A stretch of 7,404 nt of DNA from assembly GCA_947169985.1 (NCBI GenBank), contig CAMVRW010000116.1, forward strand, positions 1-7,404. Direction: 5' to 3'. How positions within the stretch are numbered: the stretch's first letter is position 1; each line of letters opens with the position of its first letter. This stretch comes from an uncultured Butyrivibrio sp. (lineage in GTDB: Bacteria > Bacillota > Clostridia > Lachnospirales > Lachnospiraceae). Position numbers and translations under genes: made by a program. Shown here in pieces: positions 1-6,151 of the stretch. The notes under the pieces are model-generated. The model was not told the origin of the DNA, ran no database searches, and saw nothing but the letters and a program-made list of their open reading frames with translations.

Positions 1-1
1 G

Positions 2-274
2 ATGAAATATTTCAGAGAGAATCTTCCAACAGAAGTTGCAGGTGCCAAGGTAGAAAAAGTTATCGATTATATCAACGGCTACGAGGATATTCCACCACAG
101 AATGCACTTAGACTCTTCCTTGACAACGGATCATGGTTTGCTATAAGACCAAGCGGAACTGAGCCAAAGATCAAGTTCTACTTCTACTCAAATCAGAAGT
201 CCAGAGAAGATGCTCTTAAGGTAAACGCAGATATCAAGGGAGCAATTCTTGATCTGATCAACTCTGTAGAGTAA
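2..274 (+). CDS. Phospho-sugar mutase (phosphoglucomutase/phosphomannomutase), C-terminal fragment
   Basis: This is the last 90 or so residues of an alpha-D-phosphohexomutase, which interconverts hexose 1-phosphate and hexose 6-phosphate in the cytoplasm. The call rests on the motif RPSGTEPKIKFY near residue 50 of the fragment. It is the phosphate-binding loop of domain 4 that closes the active site in this family. The visible part corresponds only to domain 4; the catalytic serine and metal-binding loop lie upstream of the window. The ATG at base 2 is almost certainly internal, because family members are several hundred residues long, so the entry is a 5'-truncated gene. It ends in TAA at 272-274, 53 bases before the His-rich gene. 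No convincing terminator separates them, so read-through is possible, but a functional link to the metal genes is not implied. Which sugar phosphate is used cannot be told. Confidence 0.9.
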   Translation: MKYFRENLPTEVAGAKVEKVIDYINGYEDIPPQNALRLFLDNGSWFAIRPSGTEPKIKFYFYSNQKSREDALKVNADIKGAILDLINSVE

Positions 275-327
275 CAGGGCACAGCCCGGGGAAAAGAACT
301 ATTACTGAACGGAAGGGGAATAAAAGA

Positions 328-612
328 ATGAGCGATCATACACACGAACATACACATACTTATACACATGAGCATGGAAGTCATCACCATCACGATGAGC
401 CTATCCCGGAGTCCAAGGACAGAATGGTAGCCCTTCTTGACTACAACTGCCAGCACAACGAGAGCCATGCATCAGAGCTGAAGCGACTTGCTGAGAAACT
501 CAAAGACCAGGGATACGAAGCTGAAGCTGCCAAGGTTTCAGAGGCCTGCGACGCCTTTTCTAAAGGAAATGTAGCCCTCAGAGAAGCCCTCACAAAGTTA
601 AAGGAGGGATAA
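328..612 (+). CDS. Histidine-rich small metal-binding protein upstream of CooT
   Basis: This is a 94-residue soluble protein with two parts. Residues 1-22 hold ten histidines, alternating with Thr/Glu and ending in a run of four His (19-22), which is a plausible high-capacity site for Ni(II), Zn(II) or Co(II). Residues 32-94 read as a charged two-helix hairpin (MVALLDYNCQHNESHASELK..., then a helix rich in Ala, Glu and Lys), with two Cys (41, 74) and two more His (43, 47). There is no signal peptide, so it should be cytoplasmic. A GGAAGGGG ribosome site at 311-318 supports this start. The stop lies 3 bases before the next start, and the CooT ribosome site sits inside its last codons, so the two genes are almost certainly co-translated. 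By analogy with His-rich nickel chaperones such as CooJ or HypB tails it may store or deliver nickel. That role is inferred, and I do not recognise a named family with certainty. Confidence 0.8.
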   Translation: MSDHTHEHTHTYTHEHGSHHHHDEPIPESKDRMVALLDYNCQHNESHASELKRLAEKLKDQGYEAEAAKVSEACDAFSKGNVALREALTKLKEG

Positions 613-615
613 AGT

Positions 616-798
616 ATGTGCTTATCTACCGCATTTAGGGATTCGAAACCAGACGAGGTTTTGATGGAAGATGTCAGTAAGATTGATATCGATGGCGAGA
701 ACGTGATCCTCACAGATCTTATGGGTGAAAAAAAGACCTTCAAAGGTCGCCTTACCTTTGCCGATTTAACCGGTGCTGTGATCAGGATAGATTGTTGA
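616..798 (+). CDS. cooT: CooT-like nickel-binding protein
   Basis: This is a 60-residue protein resembling CooT, a small dimeric Ni(II)-binding protein first described with the carbon monoxide dehydrogenase genes. It starts MCLSTAF; Cys2 is the position described as the nickel ligand in CooT proteins. The rest follows the compact beta-rich pattern of the family: a segment ending in VLMEDVSKIDIDGENVILTDL, then GEKKTFKGRL and a final strand, with length close to the roughly 60-70 residues expected. The start is fixed by AAGGAGGG at 601-608, inside the end of the His-rich gene, with 7 bases of spacing. It is followed at 815-844 by a strong terminator. A nickel-handling role is inferred from family. 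No CODH or hydrogenase lies in the window, so its client is unknown; the nearby CooC-like ATPase is a natural candidate partner. The final residue is also Cys (60), which could take part in metal binding or dimer contacts. Confidence 0.8.
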   Translation: MCLSTAFRDSKPDEVLMEDVSKIDIDGENVILTDLMGEKKTFKGRLTFADLTGAVIRIDC

Positions 799-814
799 TA
801 TCAATAAAACAAAG

Positions 815-844
815 AATGCCGTGCACCATAGGGAGCACGGCATT
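815..844. terminator. Bidirectional intrinsic terminator between convergent operons
   Basis: A perfect 10-bp inverted repeat (815-824 AATGCCGTGC, 835-844 GCACGGCATT) encloses a 10-base loop. On the plus strand the stem runs into TTTTT at 843-847, ending the His-rich/cooT transcript 17 bases after the cooT stop. On the minus strand the stem is followed by a T-rich stretch (complement of 804-814), so it can also end the operon arriving from the right. The genes converge here, leaving only 54 bases between stops, which fits a shared terminator. Confidence 0.88.
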
Positions 845-852
845 TTTCGGCT

Positions 853-1056
853 TTACTCAACCGACTCTTTCATAGAGTACGGCATCGCTGTGGCGTCAGG
901 GCGCTTCATGTTATCAAATCTCTTGATCATGAGAGGCTCCCAAATGTAATACATAAACTTGCCATCCAGATCGTAGTAGAACACTGCGAAAAGTATTCCG
1001 TAGACCAAAGCAGCAATCTTTAATATTTTGAATAAGAATCTGAATAATGTTTTCAT
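853..1056 (-). CDS. Small single-span membrane protein, last gene of the B1-A1 operon
   Basis: This is a 67-residue protein of no recognised family. A basic N-terminus (MKTLFRFLFKILK) leads into one hydrophobic segment at about residues 14-28 (IAALVYGILFAVFYY). An aromatic patch and a polar, Lys/Arg-containing tail of about 30 residues follow. This suggests a one-helix inner-membrane protein, probably with the N-terminus in the cytoplasm. There are no cysteines. It is likely a real gene: it starts 17 bases after the A1 stop, has an AAGGGGAG ribosome site (complement of 1063-1070) 6 bases before the ATG, and is followed by the shared terminator. Because it is downstream of and apparently co-transcribed with the dehydratase-like pair, it may anchor or link that complex to the membrane. 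That is a guess from position only. Confidence 0.65.
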   Translation of the reverse strand: MKTLFRFLFKILKIAALVYGILFAVFYYDLDGKFMYYIWEPLMIKRFDNMKRPDATAMPYSMKESVE

Positions 1057-1073
1057 GATCGTCTCCCCTTTAA

Positions 1074-2765
1074 TTACCAGCTTCCACTGTCATCGAAATC
1101 AAGCAGTGTAGGATCAAGCGGCTCTTCGCGCATTACAGTGGTCATATAATCATTAATGATATCACGGATCTCTGCGCGGGAAACAGTTCTCTTGTCAGGA
1201 AGTGCATGTGGAACCCAGATTGCGTGGATGTTACGCTTTCTGAACTCATCCTCAAATACTCCGTGGATACCCTGCATTCCCTTACACTGAAGCTGATCAT
1301 ACATGATGACCATGTCACAGTTAAATCTTTCCATATAATCAAACAGAGAAAGAATATGCTCTTGACCACCAACAGCCATTGCACGCATGGGAGCTTTTTC
1401 ATTGAACCAGGAAAGATCCTCAAGGGCATGCTCATAAGTGTCGGTTCTAAGGTACTGGTCAAACATAAGTGAATCCATGTTGATGACACAGTTGATACCC
1501 CAGCAGTTGTATGCCCATGTGCACCAGTGTGAGTAATAAAGCGGAGCGCAGCTCCATGCAATTGCACGGTGTCTTGTCTTTGGGAAGGTCTCGATCTTGT
1601 TCTTTACGCACTTGTCCATGATGCGCTTAACATGTGCATCCATGTCGTGCCAGATCTGTCTGTCGCCATCCTGTGAATAGTAGATTCTGTAAAGAGCCTG
1701 AGCAACACCGGTGATAGGATAGTAAGGAGTGTTGGCTGCAACATCCCATTTCTCCCACTCAAATTCAGTGAGCTTGTTGAAGTTCTTTGCGTGCTCAACA
1801 TACAGATCCCAGTTCATCTTGATGCCGAAGTTCTCTTCAACAAACTTCCATGCGCCCTCAATCTCTTTCTGGCAGTGCTTCTGAACCAGAGGATCGTCAT
1901 AGCGCATAGGCTGTGGCATAGCGTAGAGAGGACGGTTCAGGAACCAGTCCTGAAGTACTGAAGTAGCAACGGAACCGTCGCAGGCTTCGTTGGTTGTCAG
2001 CATTACAGGGCTGTAATCAGGGTAGTCATCCTGAACGAACAGTCCGTACTCAGCCTGACACATAGGACATGGATCTGATGGAAGTCCAATGGACTGAGCT
2101 GCGTCGATATAGTTAAGAACTGTATGGTTGTTTACATGAACTGAAACGAAGTAAGGGATCATCTCAAGAGCTACGTCATCAAGCTGATCTCTCCAGCCGT
2201 AAAAGATATTTCCGCTAAGGGTCTCGTTATGGGCAATGGTCTTTTTCCATAGCTCGTTTTCTTCTCCGCCGTGGAGCTTTTTGTCAGCCTCAAACATTCT
2301 CATGAACTGTCTGATGGTCTCGCTTACCATTCCGCGATAGTGCCAGGCGGAAGCCTTCATTGTCTCGCCTCTGGCGCCTTCAAGACCTCTGTCAAACCAA
2401 TGCATAACAGTAAGATAGGTCTGGCCCATCCAGCGATATCTCATGGTACCTTTGGCGAATTCTACGATACCCTGAGGTCCGCCGCCATATTCCATGATAT
2501 CGGTAACCATGTGAGCATAGTTGTAAAGCCAGATCATGTTGAAGTAATACATGGTATCCTTAAAGCCACGCCACTCACGGTGCTTGTAAAGGCCTGTGTT
2601 TCCAACATAGAGATCACCAAGACGCCTCTCTTCGTGGGGCTTTCCATACCAGAAATCCCTGGCCATCTTCTTGATGTCCTTTGGCTGGTTCTTTTCTTCG
2701 GGGCTCTTTTCTACTACGAAGAGCTCGCGATATTTAGCTTTTATGTCTTTTAATCCAAATGCCAC
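1074..2765 (-). CDS. Long HgdA-like subunit (A1) of a 2-hydroxyacyl-CoA dehydratase/benzoyl-CoA reductase superfamily protein
   Basis: This 563-residue protein is read as the larger partner of the HgdB-like protein just upstream. Family features include GLPSDPC at 227-233, ACDGS at 261-265 (the TCD-type Cys motif) and YDQLQCK ending at 495 (the K-F-C-type motif). A C-terminal stretch, LPDKRTVSRAEIRDIINDY, resembles the D-x-R...R-x-x-x-x-E tail of the family. Cys 233, 262 and 494 are therefore candidate ligands of a [4Fe-4S] cluster. No Cys is visible where many members have their first Cys motif (Y-x-C-S-Y). Four more Cys (406, 415, 421, 426) crowd one segment. At 563 residues it is longer than the roughly 380-480 usual for HgdA/HgdB-type subunits; the first 200 or so residues, including REWRGFKDT at 63-71, are an added N-terminal region shared with A2. 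The start is GTG, supported by GAAGGAGGG (complement of 2775-2783), 9 bases upstream inside the end of B1. Substrate is unknown; annotation as a proven dehydratase is not justified. Confidence 0.82.
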   Translation of the reverse strand: MAFGLKDIKAKYRELFVVEKSPEEKNQPKDIKKMARDFWYGKPHEERRLGDLYVGNTGLYKHREWRGFKDTMYYFNMIWLYNYAHMVTDIMEYGGGPQGIVEFAKGTMRYRWMGQTYLTVMHWFDRGLEGARGETMKASAWHYRGMVSETIRQFMRMFEADKKLHGGEENELWKKTIAHNETLSGNIFYGWRDQLDDVALEMIPYFVSVHVNNHTVLNYIDAAQSIGLPSDPCPMCQAEYGLFVQDDYPDYSPVMLTTNEACDGSVATSVLQDWFLNRPLYAMPQPMRYDDPLVQKHCQKEIEGAWKFVEENFGIKMNWDLYVEHAKNFNKLTEFEWEKWDVAANTPYYPITGVAQALYRIYYSQDGDRQIWHDMDAHVKRIMDKCVKNKIETFPKTRHRAIAWSCAPLYYSHWCTWAYNCWGINCVINMDSLMFDQYLRTDTYEHALEDLSWFNEKAPMRAMAVGGQEHILSLFDYMERFNCDMVIMYDQLQCKGMQGIHGVFEDEFRKRNIHAIWVPHALPDKRTVSRAEIRDIINDYMTTVMREEPLDPTLLDFDDSGSW

Positions 2766-2770
2766 TTGTG

Positions 2771-3958
2771 TTAGCCCTCCTTCTGTAGATTTTTAAGCTC
2801 AATACTTTCAACAAATGCCTGGAAACGAGTCCTTAACTGGCCCACGGCATTGTTGACATATTCTCTCTCAATGGAGCATACAGGATATCCAAAGTCTCTT
2901 GGGATAACAAGAGTATCGATGGTTCTTTCATAGCTCCAGTACTCGCAGAACTTCATCTGGGTGATGATGATGGCGTCAGCCTTATATTCCTTTGCCACAT
3001 CAGCCAGGAACTGCTTTCTTTCACGCATTACATGCTGATCCATGAAACGAGGACACTGGCTGGTCTCAAGGTAATGACGGGCGATAGCGTAAAGAGGAGT
3101 CTCACCCTCTTTTACCACAATCTCTTCACGACCCGGAAGTGAGCCATAGCAGTGTCTGTCTGCAACGACCAAAGCTCCGCACTCCTCGATAAGCTTAACA
3201 AAGTCAGGATCGTCCATCTCAGAACCGGAAAGAACTACTTTGCATCTGTAGGTCTTCTTGGCGTCGGGAGTTCTGGTCTTAAGCTGCTCTGCAATATCTC
3301 TAAGCTTATCGATGATAAGATACTTTGGACATACCAGTGTGGCAAGCTGAATGACAGAGAATTCCCATCCTGTGATGGTTGGCTCATCAAGCTTACGATA
3401 GCTGCCTATCTCGCTTATGAGGCGACAGATTTCGTTGTGCTCCTCAATAGCCTTAAGAAGAGCTTCGTCACTTGTGTCGATATCGAAATGCTCCTTAAGC
3501 TTGTCAAGGACATGGGACTGTAACTGGCCCATGTAGTGTTCTATTGAATTTTCATTTTTCTTAAATGGAACATCCGTGAATTCACAGAAGAAGTCAGGAT
3601 TCTTGATGATGTCCATCAGCTGAAGGTGTTCCTGGAATCTGCAGGTTACAGTGCAGGTCTCAGTAGCCATCTGGGCATCGAGGAAATTGAAACCTCCCTC
3701 CAGGGCTCTCTCCAAAAGACAACGACCATACATACAGGTACGGTTAGACATATAGTAGGTTGCCATGTCAGGCGATCCACTACGGGGTGCACGAAGACGT
3801 ACAGAAAAACAACCCGGCAGGTCTAAAAGCACCTCAGGCATGAAGTAACAAGTGTAGCCCAAGGCGCGTTTGCCGTCAGCTTTTGCCTGACGAACCAGCG
3901 GATTATTAGCTTCCTGTAAAAGGTCTTCGAGCTCAAAAATGTGCACGAGATCTTTCAT
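2771..3958 (-). CDS. HgdB-like subunit (B1), 2-hydroxyacyl-CoA dehydratase superfamily
   Basis: This 395-residue cytoplasmic iron-sulfur protein belongs to the HgdB/FldC/BcrB-like family, whose members reduce or dehydrate acyl-CoA esters through a [4Fe-4S] or double-cubane cluster. It carries the N-terminal signature GYTCYFMPEVLL at 34-45 (compare Y-F-C-S-Y-x-P-E-E-L), NRTC at 72-75, ETC at 100-102, the central ADRHCYGSLPGREEI at 266-280, SQCPRFM at 300-306, QMKFCEYW at 334-341 and the C-terminal GQLRTRFQAFVE at 373-384. Cys 37, 102 and 338 best match the three family cluster positions. It aligns without gaps to B2 over about 390 residues with roughly 49% identity (190 of 390 by hand), and the two N-termini coincide, which supports the start. 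A GAGGGGAG ribosome site (complement of 3971-3978) lies 12 bases upstream. It is the first gene of its operon, with A1 starting 5 bases after its stop. Confidence 0.87.
   Translation of the reverse strand: MKDLVHIFELEDLLQEANNPLVRQAKADGKRALGYTCYFMPEVLLDLPGCFSVRLRAPRSGSPDMATYYMSNRTCMYGRCLLERALEGGFNFLDAQMATETCTVTCRFQEHLQLMDIIKNPDFFCEFTDVPFKKNENSIEHYMGQLQSHVLDKLKEHFDIDTSDEALLKAIEEHNEICRLISEIGSYRKLDEPTITGWEFSVIQLATLVCPKYLIIDKLRDIAEQLKTRTPDAKKTYRCKVVLSGSEMDDPDFVKLIEECGALVVADRHCYGSLPGREEIVVKEGETPLYAIARHYLETSQCPRFMDQHVMRERKQFLADVAKEYKADAIIITQMKFCEYWSYERTIDTLVIPRDFGYPVCSIEREYVNNAVGQLRTRFQAFVESIELKNLQKEG
2775..2783 (-). promoter_or_regulatory. Ribosome binding site for A1, inside the end of B1
   Basis: On the minus strand GAAGGAGGG lies 9 bases upstream of a GTG codon at 2765-2763. 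It overlaps the last codons of B1. It fixes the GTG start of A1 and points to translational coupling of the two subunits. Confidence 0.75.
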
Positions 3959-3981
3959 ATTTAGCTCTATCTCCCCTCAAA

Positions 3982-4015
3982 AAGAATAAAAAAAGAAAAA
4001 TACCATTGGCATTTT
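3982..4015 (-). terminator. Possible attenuator hairpin in the B1 leader
   Basis: Read on the minus strand, AAAATGCC (4015-4008) can pair with GGTATTTT (4004-3997) across a 3-base loop, with one G-U pair. A run very rich in T follows (complement of 3982-3996). This has the shape of a weak intrinsic terminator inside the predicted leader of the B1-A1 transcript, some 40 bases before the B1 start. The stem is AT-rich, so it may simply be leader structure, and no competing antiterminator fold is obvious. Confidence 0.3.
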
Positions 4016-4045
4016 GCTAAAAAAATAACAATTTTTTATGAGGAT

Positions 4046-4074
4046 ATAATATCACATATTCACAAAATTTGAAA
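4046..4074 (-). promoter_or_regulatory. Predicted sigma-70-type promoter for the B1-A1 operon
   Basis: On the minus strand there is TTTCAA (complement of 4069-4074), a 17-base spacer and TATTAT (complement of 4046-4051). TG sits one base before the -10 element, giving an extended -10. Transcription would start near 4039, leaving a leader of about 80 bases before the B1 ATG. It lies in the 197-base AT-rich gap between the divergent operons. Confidence 0.55.
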
Positions 4075-4090
4075 GATTGAAGCAACATAC

Positions 4091-4118
4091 TTGTTAAAAC
4101 TGCCCAAATAAATATAAT
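4091..4118 (+). promoter_or_regulatory. Predicted sigma-70-type promoter for the cooC-B2-A2 operon
   Basis: TTGTTA at 4091-4096 and a perfect TATAAT at 4113-4118 are separated by 16 bases. Transcription would start near 4125, giving a leader of about 30 bases. The -35 boxes of this promoter and the opposing one are only 16 bases apart, so a single regulator bound between them could control both operons. Confidence 0.6.
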
Positions 4119-4155
4119 TAAATATAGGGAATTATTTTTAGTTATAGGGGGAGAT

Positions 4156-4926
4156 ATGGCAAATAATACTGTGGTCATCGCACTTGCGGGAAAAGGTGGC
4201 GTTGGAAAGACGTCTCTTTCTGCTGCCATTGTGCGACTCCTTACTGAAAAGAGACCTGACGCCAAGATCCTGGCTATTGATGCGGATCCGGCGGTAGGTC
4301 TTTCTGTCGCCTTAGGGGTAGAAGTTAAGGAAACCCTTGACCAGATCAGGAAGAGAGTTGCAGAGGATGTGACCGGGAAATTAAAAGACACCCAGGACAT
4401 CCTGGCAGAAGCCAAGTTCAGGTTATATGATGCCATGGCAGAGCAGAAGGGTTTTGCCTTCCTTGCCATTGGAAGACCGGAAGCAGCCGGATGCTATTGT
4501 GCGATCAACACTTATCTTAAGAAAGTAATAGAAATGCTGGTGGACGACTTTGACTATGTTGTCATCGACGGAGAGGCCGGCATAGAACAGATAAACAGAA
4601 GAGTTCTCGAAAAGGTCACCCATCTTATCTGCGTATCGGATCAGAGCCAGAAGGGACTGAAGATCATCGAGACAATAAGGGAAGTTGCTGACGAGCTTGT
4701 AATGTATGACGATATAGGGCTTATTGTCAACAGGGCTCCTCTACCGGAACGTATAACGGAGAAGGAGATTGGAGGAGTAAGGATAGTATCTGTTATTCCC
4801 CAGGACAATGCCATGACCGAGAACGACATTGAGGGACGAAGCGTATTTGAGCTTCCCAATGATACAGGAATATTAAAGGGCGTAGATGAGGCCCTTCAAA
4901 ATCTAAATATTTATAAACAGGCATAG
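4156..4926 (+). CDS. cooC: CooC-like nickel-insertion-type ATPase (MinD/SIMIBI family)
   Basis: This 256-residue cytoplasmic P-loop ATPase has the deviant Walker A GKGGVGKT at 12-19, with the signature Lys13 that makes SIMIBI ATPases work as dimers. A switch region DADPAVGLSVALG follows at 42-54, and Walker B VVIDGEAGIE at 135-144. The CooC hallmark GRPEAAGCYCAIN is at 107-119, with the Cys113-x-Cys115 pair that binds metal at the dimer interface in CooC proteins. Known CooC/AcsF proteins insert nickel into CO dehydrogenase or acetyl-CoA synthase using ATP. Here the gene is followed after 13 bases by B2 and then A2, and no CODH is present, so its client may be the HgdAB-like proteins. An AGGGGGAG ribosome site at 4146-4153 supports the start. 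It is clearly not the ASKHA-type activator (HgdC) normally paired with this dehydratase family. Alternatives are a CooC serving a CODH elsewhere in the genome, or a reductase-like ATPase analogous to NifH. Confidence 0.88.
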   Translation: MANNTVVIALAGKGGVGKTSLSAAIVRLLTEKRPDAKILAIDADPAVGLSVALGVEVKETLDQIRKRVAEDVTGKLKDTQDILAEAKFRLYDAMAEQKGFAFLAIGRPEAAGCYCAINTYLKKVIEMLVDDFDYVVIDGEAGIEQINRRVLEKVTHLICVSDQSQKGLKIIETIREVADELVMYDDIGLIVNRAPLPERITEKEIGGVRIVSVIPQDNAMTENDIEGRSVFELPNDTGILKGVDEALQNLNIYKQA

Positions 4927-4934
4927 AAAGGAGG
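4927..4934 (+). promoter_or_regulatory. Ribosome binding site deciding the GTG start of B2
   Basis: AAAGGAGG lies 5 bases upstream of GTG at 4940. The resulting N-terminus aligns residue for residue with that of paralogue B1, confirming the non-ATG start. Confidence 0.8.
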
Positions 4935-4939
4935 TAGCC

Positions 4940-6151
4940 GTGCAGGATTTAAAACATTTGATCAAATTTGAAAGTCTTTTGGATGATGCAGCCAATGATC
5001 TTGTGAAGGAAGCTCAGGCAGAAGGAAAGTATGCCATCGGATACACCTGCTATCACATGCCGGAGGTTCTACTTAATGTAGATAACTGTTTTTCAACCCG
5101 TATGAGAGCTCCGCGTACAGGTTCCATAGACATTTCAACCTATTACATGTCCAACTACACCTGCGAGTTTGCAAGAGCTCTTTTAGAGAGAGGTATTGAG
5201 GGAGGATATGAGTACCTTGATGCTATTGCAGGAGTAGATGCCTGCTCAGCCATGAACAGATGCTATGAGCACCTTGAGGTTCTGGACTGTAATCACAAAC
5301 CACATTTCTTTGTAACTCACACCGATGTTCCCTACAAGGTTGAGAGCTACAATGTAGATCAGGTTGCAGCTCAGATGAGACTCAGAGTTCTGGATGTCAT
5401 GCACGAGAAGCTTGGCACCGATGTATCAGATGAGGCTATCAGAAAGGCTGTAGAGGAGCACAACAAGCTCTGCAGAGTCATCACAGAGATAGGAAATTTC
5501 AGGAAGCTGGAGAATCCACCAATAACAGGATATGAATTCCATGTTATCTGTCTCGTAAGCTACTGTTGTCCTACTGCTAAGATCCTTCCACTGTTGGAGG
5601 AGACTCTTGAGGAGATCAGGAAAAGAAAACCTGACCCTAAGCCCTGGTACAGAGCAAGAGTTGCCATCGTTGGATCTGAGGTGGATGACCTGGATCTTAC
5701 AAGGCTTCTTGAGGAGGCCGGAGCCATGGTAGTAGCTGACAGATACTGCTACGGTTCTTTCCCGGGAAGAGAAGAGATTATACTTAATGACGAAGAAGAC
5801 GTGGTCAAGCAGATCGCAAGGCATTACATGATGACCAGCGAATGCCCAAGATACATGGCCGAGGAAAAGATACAGCAGAGGCGTGACACAGCAGACCGAC
5901 TTGCTAAAGAGTATGGCGCAGACGGAATAGTCTATGAGCAGATGAAGTACTGTGACTTCTGGGCATTCGAAAGACCACTGGCAAGCCACATCCTCACTGA
6001 GGAGTATGGATGGCCAACCCTTTCCATCGACCGTTCCTACAACGTTCATAATTCAGGACAGCTCAGAACCCGTTTCCAGGCGTTTGTCGAGGCTCTTGAG
6101 ATCAAGCGCATCAGGAGTAAAAAAGCGGAGAAGCAGGAGGTACCTGTATGA
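4940..6151 (+). CDS. HgdB-like subunit (B2), 2-hydroxyacyl-CoA dehydratase superfamily
   Basis: This 403-residue paralogue of B1 starts at GTG. It shares GYTCYHMPEVLL at 34-45, YTC at 73-75, AC at 101-102, ADRYCYGSFPGREEI at 266-280, SECPRYM at 300-306, QMKYCDFW at 334-341 and GQLRTRFQAFVE at 373-384. Eight cysteines sit at identical positions in B1 and B2 (37, 75, 102, 178, 210, 270, 302, 338). That is more than the three needed for a single [4Fe-4S] cluster. Cys 80 and 106 of B1 are replaced in B2. The C-terminus carries a short Lys-rich tail absent from B1. It lies 13 bases after cooC, and its TGA overlaps the ATG of A2 (ATGA at 6148-6151), so the three are one operon with coupled translation. 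It is expected to form the iron-sulfur heterodimer with A2. Fold family is certain enough; reaction and substrate are not. Confidence 0.87.
   Translation: MQDLKHLIKFESLLDDAANDLVKEAQAEGKYAIGYTCYHMPEVLLNVDNCFSTRMRAPRTGSIDISTYYMSNYTCEFARALLERGIEGGYEYLDAIAGVDACSAMNRCYEHLEVLDCNHKPHFFVTHTDVPYKVESYNVDQVAAQMRLRVLDVMHEKLGTDVSDEAIRKAVEEHNKLCRVITEIGNFRKLENPPITGYEFHVICLVSYCCPTAKILPLLEETLEEIRKRKPDPKPWYRARVAIVGSEVDDLDLTRLLEEAGAMVVADRYCYGSFPGREEIILNDEEDVVKQIARHYMMTSECPRYMAEEKIQQRRDTADRLAKEYGADGIVYEQMKYCDFWAFERPLASHILTEEYGWPTLSIDRSYNVHNSGQLRTRFQAFVEALEIKRIRSKKAEKQEVPV

Noticed and set aside
277..287. GGGC-ACA-GCCC hairpin after the phospho-sugar mutase stop as a terminator
   Set aside because: The stem has only four base pairs and no T run follows, so it is not a credible intrinsic terminator.
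2271..2753. Open frame of about 160 codons opposite the A1 N-terminal region
   Set aside because: It is antisense to A1, whose frame has family motifs, a ribosome site and operon context; nothing supports the opposite frame.
4045..4050. Plus-strand TATAAT as an additional cooC promoter
   Set aside because: No acceptable -35 box lies 16-18 bases upstream and there is no extended -10. The same bases are better explained as the -10 of the minus-strand promoter.
4084..4095. AACA-TACT-TGTT dyad near the plus -35 box as an operator
   Set aside because: Arms of only four bases in AT-rich sequence are expected by chance, and the symmetry does not extend.
4156..4926. ParA/MinD partition protein or NifH-type reductase as the identity of the ATPase
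   Set aside because: The GRPE-x-x-GCYC-x-x-N motif is the CooC hallmark. The two separated cluster cysteines of NifH are not seen, and no ParB or MinE partner is present. A reductase-like role is kept only as a hypothesis.
5426..6049. Long open frame on the strand opposite B2, about 207 codons
   Set aside because: It lies entirely antisense to a strongly supported coding gene, has no ribosome site of note, and its translation shows no recognisable domain. It is explained as a codon-bias shadow.
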